A DNA stretch of 64,000 nt. It comes from G963674685 sp963674685. Lineage in GTDB: Bacteria; Lernaellota; Lernaellaia; JACKCT01. Shown here piece after piece: positions 36,301 through 44,306 of the stretch. How positions within the stretch are numbered: the first letter of the stretch is position 1; every line of letters starts with the position of its first letter. Below the pieces are notes generated by a model. It was not told where the DNA came from. It made no database searches and saw nothing but the letters and a program-made list of their open reading frames with translations. The translations under genes and the position numbers were made by a program. The stretch spans positions 248,001 through 312,000 of the forward strand of contig CAXXWT010000005.1 in NCBI GenBank assembly GCA_963674685.2, written 5' to 3'.

Positions 36301-36370
36301 AATGGTCCTGCGCGGCAATACCGCCATCGTACCCGTTCAGTTTATGGATACGGGAATGCATCACAAATGA
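33311..36370 (+). CDS. Large lipoprotein of unknown function (1019 residues)
   Basis: Starts MKSKYG, with a hydrophobic core and lipobox LSLSNC. The rest is beta-rich with many Tyr, Pro and Gly residues (for example HPSGGVSGGVAEED, YRFDQFGLYEISMTGDQYD, GSYDRAGDLSNTLNGDFSQN). Several segments repeat a strand pattern ending in FxxPGxYxFxI or similar, like tandem Ig-like modules, but I do not recognise a named domain. The stop overlaps the ATG of a two-helix membrane protein as ATGA, so the pair is coupled. Translation initiation is weak: no clear Shine-Dalgarno is seen. Function unknown. Confidence 0.75.
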   Translation: MKSKYGIIGLPITILAAVALFLSLSNCGEEEEYGVCLRDGSALFAGYIYPDGRREVDVENFTTEAAPGDTLNWTINYIAQASWWPDYADKINDVKFVASARRICDAQGRYRDQDAYYYSTYLTPAGLPVEGFQYFIANSAVGGPYKTPLDHAQSMPPDGIRATEDGFQFSLPVAMKLDEDFPPGLYRIEIEFFAHYKDSWIPLHTLPGLDSQISGCAQGYENIFYNKILLPPMRIGKIKQPRMIWTLFSSHPSGGVSGGVAEEDKPYFALSNRVKLPSQYILPCRPDREKCVYRIEPDLPTVHGMSLFMAKQYPYEKLKIDYGKGRISVSVTKPDGARENLGTHPIRFRGFSGPKILSGDFTYRFDQFGLYEISMTGDQYDIYGNRYEAGGTYKVWVAYPITFATGIKPGNPMRVGGYYPPAATLNPPVPAEVKASVSFYPGTHPQDSAHVRYEGKAQRFGYYFPDGSTPLYRFPEPGEYLFDIFAYYKDDRGRVYMGNMKNASVVLPSEANMTIVGAPPGSYDRAGDLSNTLNGDFSQNQGTIHFPYKSGDNIYFPGNPLFYQFIQPSMSVLDENGKIQAYLDEYFPPNIINLYSGAGKTDRMILDSATFPGCKEQLRYHANAKSDKPLVPLLSSTPSRYSPFEYPELVDHRGYFYYTTSRPGFPVYFVIGDSTIAENYWGDGFTDYKKTVGAASRGDQPGDIYWSVITGLYTDQVHDEAMYGVYGSGGVALPRGDGFYGDSSPFARPAATINGVNLDIYAGVGPAPGTIYETGAVKGVGSVAIPMVPHDAEIIIEKPDGAAHECRGRADEIGNFICPAGPIIFDLPGVYKVYTDYREGEFRGNCPGSRNGWYRVYAVEKDSPCRVLFDPSVSGAVDFDAPLNIRGRITTALHDARLYYSVVAPGILIDEGDAPLNGEQFEFSIFPREICAQFFNLHDNIIPIGIDPPLIDTRNLWKLPQLLIGGLKEKQLSDTMEIDVFIEGRDENDRLLTAGGKMVLRGNTAIVPVQFMDTGMHHK

Positions 36371-36633
36371 AATCCGGGATTAAAAAAGCCGTCTTTTACG
36401 CGTTGTCATTTGCCATACCCTGCCTGGCGTACCTGCTCATCTGGAAACTGACGAAACAAGCCACGTGCCATCGAATCGGTTATCTGTTATGGCTCAATGC
36501 CTCCATCGAAGGGCCGCTTGGCGTTATACGCATCAAGCTCGTGGAGATATTTTTCCAGTTTGTTTTACCGATTCTCGCCGGGGCGGCCGGATTGTGGGGC
36601 GCAAGACTCCGAATGCGTCGCCGCAACTCATAA
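36367..36633 (+). CDS. Small two-helix membrane protein, coupled to the large lipoprotein
   Basis: An 88-residue protein with two membrane segments (AVFYALSFAIPCLAYLLIW and VEIFFQFVLPILAGAAGLWG) and a basic end RLRMRRRNS, so both termini are likely in the cytoplasm. It begins in the last bases of the large lipoprotein gene, which means translational coupling. No family recognised. Confidence 0.65.
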   Translation: MKSGIKKAVFYALSFAIPCLAYLLIWKLTKQATCHRIGYLLWLNASIEGPLGVIRIKLVEIFFQFVLPILAGAAGLWGARLRMRRRNS

Positions 36634-36638
36634 ACCGG

Positions 36639-37412
36639 TCAAGGCGCGGGCTTTTTGCTTTCGCATATCATCATGGCATGTTCGGTCAGTTCGGGAACTT
36701 CGCCGGCGCCGATGAAGGAGGGTGTCTTTTCCCGCATGCGAATAATTATTTTTTTCCAATCACCCAAACTTCTGTCCTCAAGGCACATGTCGCGATACAG
36801 CATCGTCGCGCTGTGGCAGACGCCGCATTTTTGCTGATATTTGTATTGGATTTCCGGCGTGCTTTTTCCCGGGACCCGTTCGCGATTTTTCCAAAGCTCG
36901 ATAACGTAGTCCGCGATCAGATCGCCTTCCCAGGTCTGAACGGCGAAATTGTTCTGCATGATGTGCTGCTCCAGCAACAGACGTAGGGCTTTAGCGTCCA
37001 GATCGAAGTAATCATCCATGACCGAAATTGCATGGCAGCGCCCGCAGCGCAAGCGATAAAGCGCGCGCCCGGTCGGCGATCGATGCCGGACCAGCAATTC
37101 GCCGATGCGCTGTTTTACTTCATGGCCGGTTTCGCGGGGAATCATGCGCGAAACGGTTCTTTGCCATTCCTCCGGCGACTTTGCGTAGTTTCGCGGGACC
37201 ATGGAAGAGTGGCACGCGCCGCATTCGTCCTCAAACAGCGCATAATCCTCATCCCACTGCCAGGTGAATCTTTCGTAGGCGTATATGGAAATCTGCGTGG
37301 CGATTAAAACAAACACGACGGATGTGAAAAGCAGCCATAATTTGTTTCTGATTTTCAACTTAAGGAGGAAAGAGAAAGGCTGAAAAAGGAAAGTATAAAC
37401 AAGCTCACGCAT
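36639..37412 (-). CDS. Membrane-anchored triheme c-type cytochrome
   Basis: One N-terminal helix (LWLLFTSVVFVLIATQISIYA) is followed by a periplasmic domain with three haem sites: CGACH, CGRCH and CGVCH. Between them are blocks that look like diverged copies of one unit (EWQRTVSRMIPRE, DWKKIIIRMREK), so the protein may come from internal triplication. It could act as a quinol or periplasmic electron carrier. Start is uncertain: I use the internal ATG, since a 36-residue extension to 37,520 looks non-coding in composition. Ends tail-to-tail with the small membrane protein. No partner oxidase is nearby. Confidence 0.82.
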   Translation of the reverse strand: MRELVYTFLFQPFSFLLKLKIRNKLWLLFTSVVFVLIATQISIYAYERFTWQWDEDYALFEDECGACHSSMVPRNYAKSPEEWQRTVSRMIPRETGHEVKQRIGELLVRHRSPTGRALYRLRCGRCHAISVMDDYFDLDAKALRLLLEQHIMQNNFAVQTWEGDLIADYVIELWKNRERVPGKSTPEIQYKYQQKCGVCHSATMLYRDMCLEDRSLGDWKKIIIRMREKTPSFIGAGEVPELTEHAMMICESKKPAP

Positions 37413-37607
37413 ACGGCGCGGGTAATTCTTTTTATCCGGCGGGTGGCATGGACAAGCTTCCCGGCCCGAGCTTACGAGGGCGCTTGACCGTGCTTCATCT
37501 GCTCGTTTGGCCGAATTCATCTTTCCCGTTTCATCCTATCCTTAAATTTCTCAAACAGCCGACCTGGCGCGCAAGAGACTGTTGATAAACGAAAAACGCC
37601 CAGCTTT

Positions 37608-37752
37608 TGTCATTCCGACCGTAGCGAAGCGAAGTGGAGGAATCCCTTTAACGATGCGTATATATTTTTTTATTGTGTACATTTTAGCAAGACAATCACG
37701 TCTTGTTAAAGGGATTCCTCGACTCGCCCTAAAAGGCTCGCTCGGAATGACA
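37608..37752. repeat. Inverted repeat of the TGTCATTCCGA family
   Basis: The left arm TGTCATTCCGACC...GGAGGAATCCCTTTAA and the right arm TTAAAGGGATTCCTCGA...CGGAATGACA are reverse complements with short indels. The loop region holds a further small stem (AAGAC-AATCAC-GTCTT). One arm of the same family sits at 4.2 kb. Short reading frames across it are repeat translations, not genes. The remaining part of this gap to 37,925 shows nothing else. Confidence 0.75.
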
Positions 37753-37925
37753 TGCTGTGGATTGCTTGTTTTGTGCATTTATCGATAGTCTCGCAAGCTT
37801 GCGGCGACGCCGATTTCGTATTTCCTCCAAAAGCGCAACCTCTCTTCACAGCATTACAAGTGTCGAAACGGCGGATCGCTCATGGACCGCCATTTATTCG
37901 CGAATCCATCGCCGTGTAAAGGATT

Positions 37926-37955
37926 TTGAAAAAGCATTGCGCAATGTGGTATAAT
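37926..37955 (+). promoter_or_regulatory. Promoter TTGAAA-N18-TATAAT with extended -10
   Basis: The -35 TTGAAA and a perfect TATAAT are 18 bases apart, and TGG precedes the -10, giving TGGTATAAT as before the C45-like gene. It lies 87 bases before the next start codon, with a leader containing AGGAGG. Confidence 0.7.
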
Positions 37956-38041
37956 TCGCCGGTTCGCAAAAAAAAAAGAATCCGCAAGCATCAATTGTTC
38001 TATTGCACCTAGAAAGCTCCGTCGTCAAAAGGAGGAACATT

Positions 38042-39256
38042 ATGGACAAATCGCCGGCCGAATCCCGCTTCCCGCAAAAGCGCAAGATACTGATTCCTCT
38101 TTTTATTGTTCTCATTGTTGTTATTGGATACGGCATCTACAAAGTTTATCCTTACCTTAGAGCCACTCCGATTTCCAATACGGAGGCCGCGGCGATTATC
38201 GCCGATTGCAAAGCGCCGGCCGCCGAGATTCAAAGCCGGTCGGGCGCGGACCGGGAGGCTGTCGAGAAACTGTTCGAAAGCTGGAAAGACAAATTCAAGG
38301 CGGTGGAAGATGAGACTCCCGACATGGATGAATGCCCAATTGTCCCGGATGATTTCAGCTATGATACGGCGCCTTTTCTCAAGGAATTCGGTGAACTCAG
38401 CGCTGAAATGGCCGGCATCGTCGACGACGGATTCGTCTGGAAACAGGAATTCAATTATGACTCGGATGTCATGAATTTCTACCAGGTAAGGCAATGGGTA
38501 AAATGGGAGCTTGCCAGCGCTTTCCTGAATGCCAAATCGGATCAAACTCCAGAAGTCATCGCAAAAATCACCCGCGTGCAAAACGTGATCGCGGCATTAT
38601 ACGATGCGCCGGCGCTGATCCACTTGATGATAGGCGTTGCCCTGGAAGACTTCATGTATCGAGGCGTCGCCGCCGCCATTCCCTATCTTGACTCGGAAGA
38701 GCTTCACCAGTTGGCGGATTCATTTCAAAAACAGGCGGATATCAAGGAGACATTCAAAACGTCGCTTAGGCTTGAGGCGGCATGGTTCGTCAACACGCTC
38801 GAATATTTGAAAACAGACAAGCGGGCTCTGGACATGCTGACGAATACCAAGGAAAGCGGCATTCCCCAGCCCGTGGCATCCGCGATGCATAAATTCTACA
38901 AGGCGTTCATGTTGGATCGCGAAGTGAATTACTATATGGGCTTGCTTCAAAAAACCCTCGACCAGATCGATTCCGGCGCGATTTCCGAAGACCCACCCTG
39001 GAGTGAATACGAAAAAAATGGATATAAATCGCTGACGTGTTTGTTGGCCTGGCCGAATTATCGATCACTATTTGAAAGGGTGCTTCGCGCAAAAACCCGT
39101 CGGGAAAAACTCGTCGCGGTCTTAAACGCAGAAGCCGCCCTGTCTCCCGAAGCGCGCCAGGTCGAAAGAACCTACTCTTACGACGATAAAAACACTTTGC
39201 TCATCAAAGCGAATATGGGATGCGTGAAAGATATTGAAAACGAAAAAACGACCTGA
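38042..39256 (+). CDS. Single-pass membrane protein, unknown family
   Basis: A 404-residue protein. The ATG has AGGAGG seven bases upstream. One hydrophobic helix (ILIPLFIVLIVVIGYGIY) near residue 20 follows a positively charged N-terminus, so the bulk is periplasmic. It is helical throughout and has no named domain. It resembles the protein at 22.7 kb in length, topology and one block (IPYLDSEELHQLADSFQKQ against LPLLGRETLTALSDSLKN). It converges with truA, one base between stops. Role unknown. Confidence 0.75.
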   Translation: MDKSPAESRFPQKRKILIPLFIVLIVVIGYGIYKVYPYLRATPISNTEAAAIIADCKAPAAEIQSRSGADREAVEKLFESWKDKFKAVEDETPDMDECPIVPDDFSYDTAPFLKEFGELSAEMAGIVDDGFVWKQEFNYDSDVMNFYQVRQWVKWELASAFLNAKSDQTPEVIAKITRVQNVIAALYDAPALIHLMIGVALEDFMYRGVAAAIPYLDSEELHQLADSFQKQADIKETFKTSLRLEAAWFVNTLEYLKTDKRALDMLTNTKESGIPQPVASAMHKFYKAFMLDREVNYYMGLLQKTLDQIDSGAISEDPPWSEYEKNGYKSLTCLLAWPNYRSLFERVLRAKTRREKLVAVLNAEAALSPEARQVERTYSYDDKNTLLIKANMGCVKDIENEKTT

Positions 39257-39257
39257 T

Positions 39258-39998
39258 TTATTCGTATCGGGCGAATAAAAAATACAGGCCGTGCGCAGGA
39301 GCGGTGCGCCCCACGCGGGAGCGGTCGGGATTTTCCAGAAGCCCCTTCATATCGCCGGCCGGTCTGTCCCCTCTTCCGATTTCCATCAGCGTGCCGACGA
39401 TGGATCGCACCATGTGCTTCAAGAAACCCGAAGCTTCAAAAAAAATCTCCAGTCTTCCGTCGCCCGTATTTTCCATCTCGGTTTTGATCATGCGCCTCAC
39501 CGGGGATTTCGACGCGCAGTCCGACGCCCGAAAGGCGCTGAAATCATGCTCGCCGGCTAGCGCCGACAAAGCCTCGCGCATCCGATCTTCCAGAAGACGG
39601 CCCGGCTCCTGCCAGGCGTAACGCCGGTTTATGGGATTGGGCACGCCCGCCGTTTCAATGACGTAGCGATAGGCGCGGCTGACGGCGTCGAATCGCGCGG
39701 AGAAATCGTCGGCGACAATAGTGCAATCCATAACGCGCACGTCCTCGGGCAGCAAGGCGTTCAGGGCTCTTCGCACGACGGCGGGTTCGCGATTTTTCAG
39801 TGTCTTGAAACTCGCCGGGAGGGCCAGCGCATGGACGCCGGCGTCCGTCCGTCCCGCGGCGGTAAAGCGGATTCCGCTTTCAAAAAGCGTTTCGGCGGCC
39901 TTTTCGCAGACCATCTGCACGGTACGCAGACCGGGCTGCAACTGCCAGCCGTGGAAATCCCTTCCGTCAAACGCCAATGTTGCGAGGTAATTGGGCAT
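39258..39998 (-). CDS. truA: tRNA pseudouridine(38-40) synthase TruA
   Basis: A 246-residue TruA, full length. The catalytic region is AAGRTDAGVHALALPASF, with the Asp nucleophile in GRTDAG. Other family parts are GRDFHGWQLQPGLRTVQ and the C-terminal FLKHMVRSIVGTLMEIGRG. It isomerises uridines 38-40 in the anticodon arm of tRNA. It lies last in a same-strand row asd, CFI-box protein, beta-barrel, truA, with a 32-base gap, though no shared function is implied. Confidence 0.95.
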   Translation of the reverse strand: MPNYLATLAFDGRDFHGWQLQPGLRTVQMVCEKAAETLFESGIRFTAAGRTDAGVHALALPASFKTLKNREPAVVRRALNALLPEDVRVMDCTIVADDFSARFDAVSRAYRYVIETAGVPNPINRRYAWQEPGRLLEDRMREALSALAGEHDFSAFRASDCASKSPVRRMIKTEMENTGDGRLEIFFEASGFLKHMVRSIVGTLMEIGRGDRPAGDMKGLLENPDRSRVGRTAPAHGLYFLFARYE

Positions 39999-40030
39999 TT
40001 TCGTGGGTGTCTTGTGATGATGCGACGCGC

Positions 40031-40711
40031 TTAAAACTGAAACAAAATCCCGAAGGTATGCATATGCGCGGACAGATCGACGACTTCGTCCGTGTCTTTG
40101 AAATCGTCAAGCTTGTGATACCGGAAATTGTAACACAGGTACGTGTTGTTGATGCCCCACTGGCTCTCCAGACGCCCGCTGGCTTTCTTGTCGACGTTGT
40201 CCAAAAGGATCATCAGACCGGCCTGCGCGCCGACGCCGGCGTTTAGACCGCGGTTCTTGGAAGAAGAATCCAGCTTTTCCTCGAACCAGTAGCCGTACAG
40301 TCCCATGGCGCCGATGTAAGGAACAATCACCTGGTCCGGCACGAAAGCGAAACGATACACGAGGCCGAGTTCCGCGGGAGCCATGTGCATCTTGAATTTC
40401 TCGTGCGTCTTCTTTCCATCGTTGGAAAGACCCCGTCCCTCGAACCATGCGTAGGACAGCGAGCCGTTGATTTCGAGTTCATGAAAAACCCGCCAGCCGC
40501 CGCGCAGCGTGTATATGGCGTCGCCCTTTTTTCCGTAAATATCCTGAAAGTCCTCGTCGGTGGGAAAAATCAAGCCCACGTCGAAACCGCCCGAAAAATG
40601 GCGCGGCGACTCCAGCCAGTGAGGATCATTCTGCGGGGCTTCTTGCGCGAAGGCGGAAGCGGTCGGCCCGGCCAGCGTCAATGCAATAATCAAAGCGATA
40701 AATCGTCTCAT
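40031..40711 (-). CDS. Outer-membrane beta-barrel protein
   Basis: A 226-residue protein with a signal peptide ending AFAQ, then strands of alternating character (HFSGGFDVGLIFPT, YTLRGGWRVFHELEINGSLSY, AELGLVYRFAFV, GINNTYLCYNFRYH) and a last strand ending in GILFQF with Phe at the C-terminus, as BAM substrates prefer. It resembles general OmpA-like/porin-like barrels of about 8 to 10 strands. No catalytic site. It overlaps the preceding gene by four bases (ATGA), so it is coupled to the CFI-box protein, and AAGGGG precedes its start. Confidence 0.8.
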   Translation of the reverse strand: MRRFIALIIALTLAGPTASAFAQEAPQNDPHWLESPRHFSGGFDVGLIFPTDEDFQDIYGKKGDAIYTLRGGWRVFHELEINGSLSYAWFEGRGLSNDGKKTHEKFKMHMAPAELGLVYRFAFVPDQVIVPYIGAMGLYGYWFEEKLDSSSKNRGLNAGVGAQAGLMILLDNVDKKASGRLESQWGINNTYLCYNFRYHKLDDFKDTDEVVDLSAHMHTFGILFQF

Positions 40712-41829
40712 GCGGCGCCCCTTTCCCGGGACGAATCGTTTTTAATGGTTTGCAGCTTCATGATGGCTTTTTTCGACCGGAAATAAGCCAGGCTGAAAAA
40801 CAGGAAAGCCGCCAGCAACAGGGATATGCGCAATGAGTATGCCGGAGAAAGCGATATGGACGCGTACGCCGCCATGGGCGTCAGCAAGGCTCTCACGATC
40901 CGGCGCAGGCGGGGCGACTCGGCGATCACGGATGCGATGGGCGGGCTGTAATGATAGTAGGCGTGAACGACGGCGCGCCCCCACCCGGTCGTCATCATAA
41001 CCTGATCGCGATAGTTCCTGAATACTTTGACGTACCTGCTTTCGTAAGATCCATAAGCCGCGGTGGCGATGAAGCAGCCTTCCGTGTCGTCTTTGGCGCT
41101 GGCCAGTCCCAGAGTTTCCACCGGCGTGGCCGAGACTTCCGCGGACAGCGGGCTTTCCGTGCCGGAATCGTCGACGACCGTAACGCGCATATAATACTTC
41201 ACGCCGTTTTCCAGGCCGCTTAACGTCGCTTCCGTCGTGTCGCCGACGTTTATGGGACTCGTTCCCAGATCGCTGTCCACGCCGAGATAATCTTCGTAAT
41301 CCGATCCCGAATCCGTGCCGTAATACACCAGATACCTGTCGATATCCTCATCGTCATGCTCTTCCCAGGTCAGGAAAATCCGCCCGTCTCCGTCCTGCGC
41401 GCTCAAACCGGTCACCATCCCCGGAGGCGAATCCAGGGTGATCGTCGTGCTGGCGGAGCCGTAGTTTTCCTCGTCGTCGTTATCCACGGCGATCACGTAA
41501 ATCGTGTAATCGCCGTCGCCGTCAAAATCGTTGTCGGCGGATACGGTGGATGAACCCGTGGTCGTTCCGCTGAAGTTTCCGCTTCCGTCCGAGTTCGATA
41601 TGGCATCGCCGCTGTCCGGCGTTCCGTCGCCTCCGACCACGACTTCATATGAGCCCGAAGCTCCGTCGGGTTCGATTTTCCAGTAAATCGTCGCCGTCTC
41701 GCCGTCTTCGATGGATCCGTCAAGAGGGAGCGTGCCCGTGATGCTCACATCGATGTCGGCCGAAGCGGCCATCGGAATCAACATCAGCATTAGCGCCAAT
41801 GGGACAAGGAGTTTGTTTTTATTAAGCAT
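40708..41829 (-). CDS. Exported fibronectin-III-like protein with CFI-box C-terminus
   Basis: A 373-residue protein with a signal peptide, an Ig-like segment, then a fibronectin type III segment (ALSGLENGVKYYMRVTVVDD). The C-terminus carries the CFI box: CFIATAAYGSYESRYV, then FRNYRDQ...GR and YYHYSPPIASVIAES, before a final membrane helix (LLLAAFLFFSLAYF) and a basic tail. This is a known C-terminal sorting-type module with a conserved Cys; the processing enzyme is not known to me. Start is the ATG with AAGGG upstream. The outer-membrane protein gene behind it is coupled, so the two may act together at the cell surface. Confidence 0.82.
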   Translation of the reverse strand: MLNKNKLLVPLALMLMLIPMAASADIDVSITGTLPLDGSIEDGETATIYWKIEPDGASGSYEVVVGGDGTPDSGDAISNSDGSGNFSGTTTGSSTVSADNDFDGDGDYTIYVIAVDNDDEENYGSASTTITLDSPPGMVTGLSAQDGDGRIFLTWEEHDDEDIDRYLVYYGTDSGSDYEDYLGVDSDLGTSPINVGDTTEATLSGLENGVKYYMRVTVVDDSGTESPLSAEVSATPVETLGLASAKDDTEGCFIATAAYGSYESRYVKVFRNYRDQVMMTTGWGRAVVHAYYHYSPPIASVIAESPRLRRIVRALLTPMAAYASISLSPAYSLRISLLLAAFLFFSLAYFRSKKAIMKLQTIKNDSSRERGAA

Positions 41830-41924
41830 GTGGCCCTTTTCGTTTTTCAAATGTTCAGACTCGGGTTTATATCGGCATTCAAAATCAGCGTCAAGAAAGT
41901 CTGCTTTTCTTCAACATATGAATT

Positions 41925-42944
41925 TTACAAGTGCTTTTCCACCAGAAGCTCCGCTATCTGTAGAGCGTTGGTGGCGGCGCCTTTTCGCAGGTTGTCCGTC
42001 ACGCACCAGAAATTCAAACCATTTTCCACGGTCTCGTCCACGCGGATTCGCCCGACGAACGTTTCGTCGGAGTCCGTGGCCGTTATATTCATGGGATACT
42101 TGTTGTTGATCGGATCGTCAACGACGGCGACGCCCGGGGCGTTGGAAAGAATATCCCGCGCCATGTCGGGCGTCATTTTCCCCTCGAATTCCACGTTGAC
42201 CGACTCGCAATGGCAGGAAAAAACAGGGACGCGAACGGCCGTGGGACTGATGAGCATATTCGGTTCGTTCATGATCTTCCGCGTTTCATGCACCATTTTC
42301 ATCTCTTCGCGGGTATAGCTGTTGGCCATGAATTGATCGATATGCGGTATGCAGTTAAACGCGATCTGATGGTTGAATACCTTGTTTTCGTATGACTTGC
42401 CGTTGAAAATGGCCGTCGTCTGCCGGGCCAGTTCCTCCATGGCCGGCGCGCCCGCTCCGCTGACGGATTGATACGTGGAAACCACCACGCGCCTGACGCG
42501 GACCTGCTTGTGCATGGGCGCAAGAGCCAAAACCATGGGCGTCGTGGAACAGTTCGGGCTGGCCACGATGCCGGTGTTTTTAAATTCGCCGAGGGCTTCC
42601 GGATTGACCTCGGGAATGACCAGCGGAATATCCGGGTCCATGCGAAAAACGCTGGATTTATCCACGCACACCGCTCCGGCCTGCGCGGCGATGGGAGCAT
42701 ATTCTTCACTGAGCCGGCCGCCGGCGCAAAAAAACGCGATCTGAATCCCCTGGAAGCTGTTTTCATCCAGCTTCTCGACGATCAGGCGCTTGCCGGCAAA
42801 CTCGACTTTTTTCCCCTCCGACCGCTCGGAGGCCAGCAGTTTCATGTCTCCGACCGGAAAATTTCTTTCCTCGATCAGCTTAATGATCTGCCGCCCGACC
42901 GCGCCCGTCGCTCCAACGACAGCGACTGAAAACTCACGACTCAT
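41925..42944 (-). CDS. asd: Aspartate-semialdehyde dehydrogenase
   Basis: A 339-residue NADPH-dependent enzyme reducing aspartyl phosphate to the semialdehyde in lysine, threonine, methionine and diaminopimelate synthesis. The Rossmann start VVGATGAVGRQII, the catalytic Cys in SPNCSTTPM, and QSVSGAGAPAMEEL are present. The ATG with AGGAG five bases upstream was chosen over a start seven codons earlier. Expected length and all family blocks are intact. It leads the row toward truA. Confidence 0.96.
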   Translation of the reverse strand: MSREFSVAVVGATGAVGRQIIKLIEERNFPVGDMKLLASERSEGKKVEFAGKRLIVEKLDENSFQGIQIAFFCAGGRLSEEYAPIAAQAGAVCVDKSSVFRMDPDIPLVIPEVNPEALGEFKNTGIVASPNCSTTPMVLALAPMHKQVRVRRVVVSTYQSVSGAGAPAMEELARQTTAIFNGKSYENKVFNHQIAFNCIPHIDQFMANSYTREEMKMVHETRKIMNEPNMLISPTAVRVPVFSCHCESVNVEFEGKMTPDMARDILSNAPGVAVVDDPINNKYPMNITATDSDETFVGRIRVDETVENGLNFWCVTDNLRKGAATNALQIAELLVEKHL

Positions 42945-43082
42945 TAACGCTCCTATTTTGTTCATTCACCGGCGATTCCATTCAATCCGCCGGCTGACAA
43001 GGCATGATATGCACTCGTTCCGGTTTACTGGACACGCCGAATCCGTATTCGTTAAACAGTTTTTTAGCTTTGCTCCAAAGCC

Positions 43083-43919
43083 CTAGGCGCCCGATCCCGC
43101 GGAACCTGTTTCCTCCGCGTCGCGTCCACGTTTCAAAAACCATAGAATGGGACCGGACGCGGCATAAGCGTTGAAAATAAGAAAAAGCATAAACTCCGGT
43201 TCCTGGAAAATCACCACCAGGACGAAAACGAAAAGCAGCAATGTGCTGAACTTATGCCGCTTAAACAGGTTCACATCCTTGAATCCGTAGTAAGGCAGCG
43301 TGCTGACCATCATCAGGGCCAGAACCAGCGTCACCAGCAGCAACAGATTGGGAATTGTGGAAATCAATTCCGGCTCATGAACGAAACCCATCTGCCGGGT
43401 AAATATCACCGTAAACGCCAGCGCTCCGGCGGCGCCCGGCACCGGCAGGCCTTCAAAATAGCGCTTGTGCGACGTGGGGCGAATATTATAGCGGGCCAGC
43501 CGCAGCGCGCCGCAAACCAGGTACAAAAAAGCGATGGTCCATCCGATCCGGGGCCTGAAACAATGCGCCAACGCGAAATTCAGGATAATGATCGCCGGAG
43601 CGATTCCGAAGCTGACAAGATCCGACAAGGAATCGTACTGCGCTCCGAAGGCCGAAGTGCTGTTGGTCAAGCGCGCCACGCGGCCGTCGATGCCGTCGAA
43701 AAACGCCGCAATAAATACGGCCCACGCCGCCTTCGTGAAATACCCGGCGAAAGACGAAGTAATGGCGTAAAACCCCAACAGAAGCGCCGCGGACGTCAGA
43801 AGGTTGGGAAAAAGGTAAAAACCTTTTCGCATCCCCTCGGAGCCGGGCCTGGCCGCCCGCATGCTTCTCATATGGCGTAAAATGCGATTGTTTTCCAGCA
43901 CATTGGCGTCCTTTTGCAT
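43083..43919 (-). CDS. pssA: CDP-diacylglycerol-serine O-phosphatidyltransferase
   Basis: A 278-residue CDP-alcohol phosphatidyltransferase. The signature DGxxAR(x8)GxxxDxxxD is exact at DGRVARLTNSTSAFGAQYD plus SLSD, near residue 75-100. About eight membrane helices follow. The length, the PNLLTSAALLLGF opening and the short loop RPTSHKRYFEGLPVPGAAG fit PssA of the Bacillus type, making phosphatidylserine for phosphatidylethanolamine. No psd gene is next to it. Its CDP-diacylglycerol would come from CdsA (47.9 kb). Confidence 0.93.
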   Translation of the reverse strand: MQKDANVLENNRILRHMRSMRAARPGSEGMRKGFYLFPNLLTSAALLLGFYAITSSFAGYFTKAAWAVFIAAFFDGIDGRVARLTNSTSAFGAQYDSLSDLVSFGIAPAIIILNFALAHCFRPRIGWTIAFLYLVCGALRLARYNIRPTSHKRYFEGLPVPGAAGALAFTVIFTRQMGFVHEPELISTIPNLLLLVTLVLALMMVSTLPYYGFKDVNLFKRHKFSTLLLFVFVLVVIFQEPEFMLFLIFNAYAASGPILWFLKRGRDAEETGSAGSGA

Positions 43920-43973
43920 AAACCTGACCTCGGCTGTTGTTTTATTTGTCGCTTAAAAAGCCCGCTTGATATT

Positions 43974-44231
43974 TCAGCCGGCCTTGGATGAATCCAGGGC
44001 CCGGTCGTAAACTTTCCTTTTATAATCGGCAAGAATCGCTTCGATTCTGTCCCGGTCGCCGAGTTTCCTTTTTTTCAATAACCGGCGCGCCAGATTTTCA
44101 TTATCAGTGAGGAACCGGCGCCTTTCGATCTTCGCGATTTCCTGATCCAGCTTGCGATGGTCGCTGACCAGCCTGGCCAGTTCGCTGTCTTCTGTAATTA
44201 AAGTTTGAAGAAGCTTGTCGTCGGTCGCCAA
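43974..44231 (-). CDS. DUF465/YdcH-like small protein
   Basis: An 85-residue helical protein of the DUF465 family: LARLVSDHRKLDQEIAKIE followed by LKKRKLGDRDRIEAIL, the family's conserved LKK.KL..KD.I block. It starts at TTG, seven bases after AAGGA. Function in the family is unknown; members are common in proteobacteria. It lies between pssA and tsaB on the same strand. Confidence 0.85.
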   Translation of the reverse strand: MATDDKLLQTLITEDSELARLVSDHRKLDQEIAKIERRRFLTDNENLARRLLKKRKLGDRDRIEAILADYKRKVYDRALDSSKAG

Positions 44232-44306
44232 TATTAATCCTTAGTCAACGGGCCTTTCGTCGCAATGCATTATTTCGCCCTTTTCAAAAGCGCGATCCAT
44301 AGCCGG

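Noticed and set aside
37582..37788. 68-codon frame MINEKRPAFVIPTVAKR across the inverted repeat
   Set aside because: It is a translation of the dispersed TGTCATTCCGA repeat.
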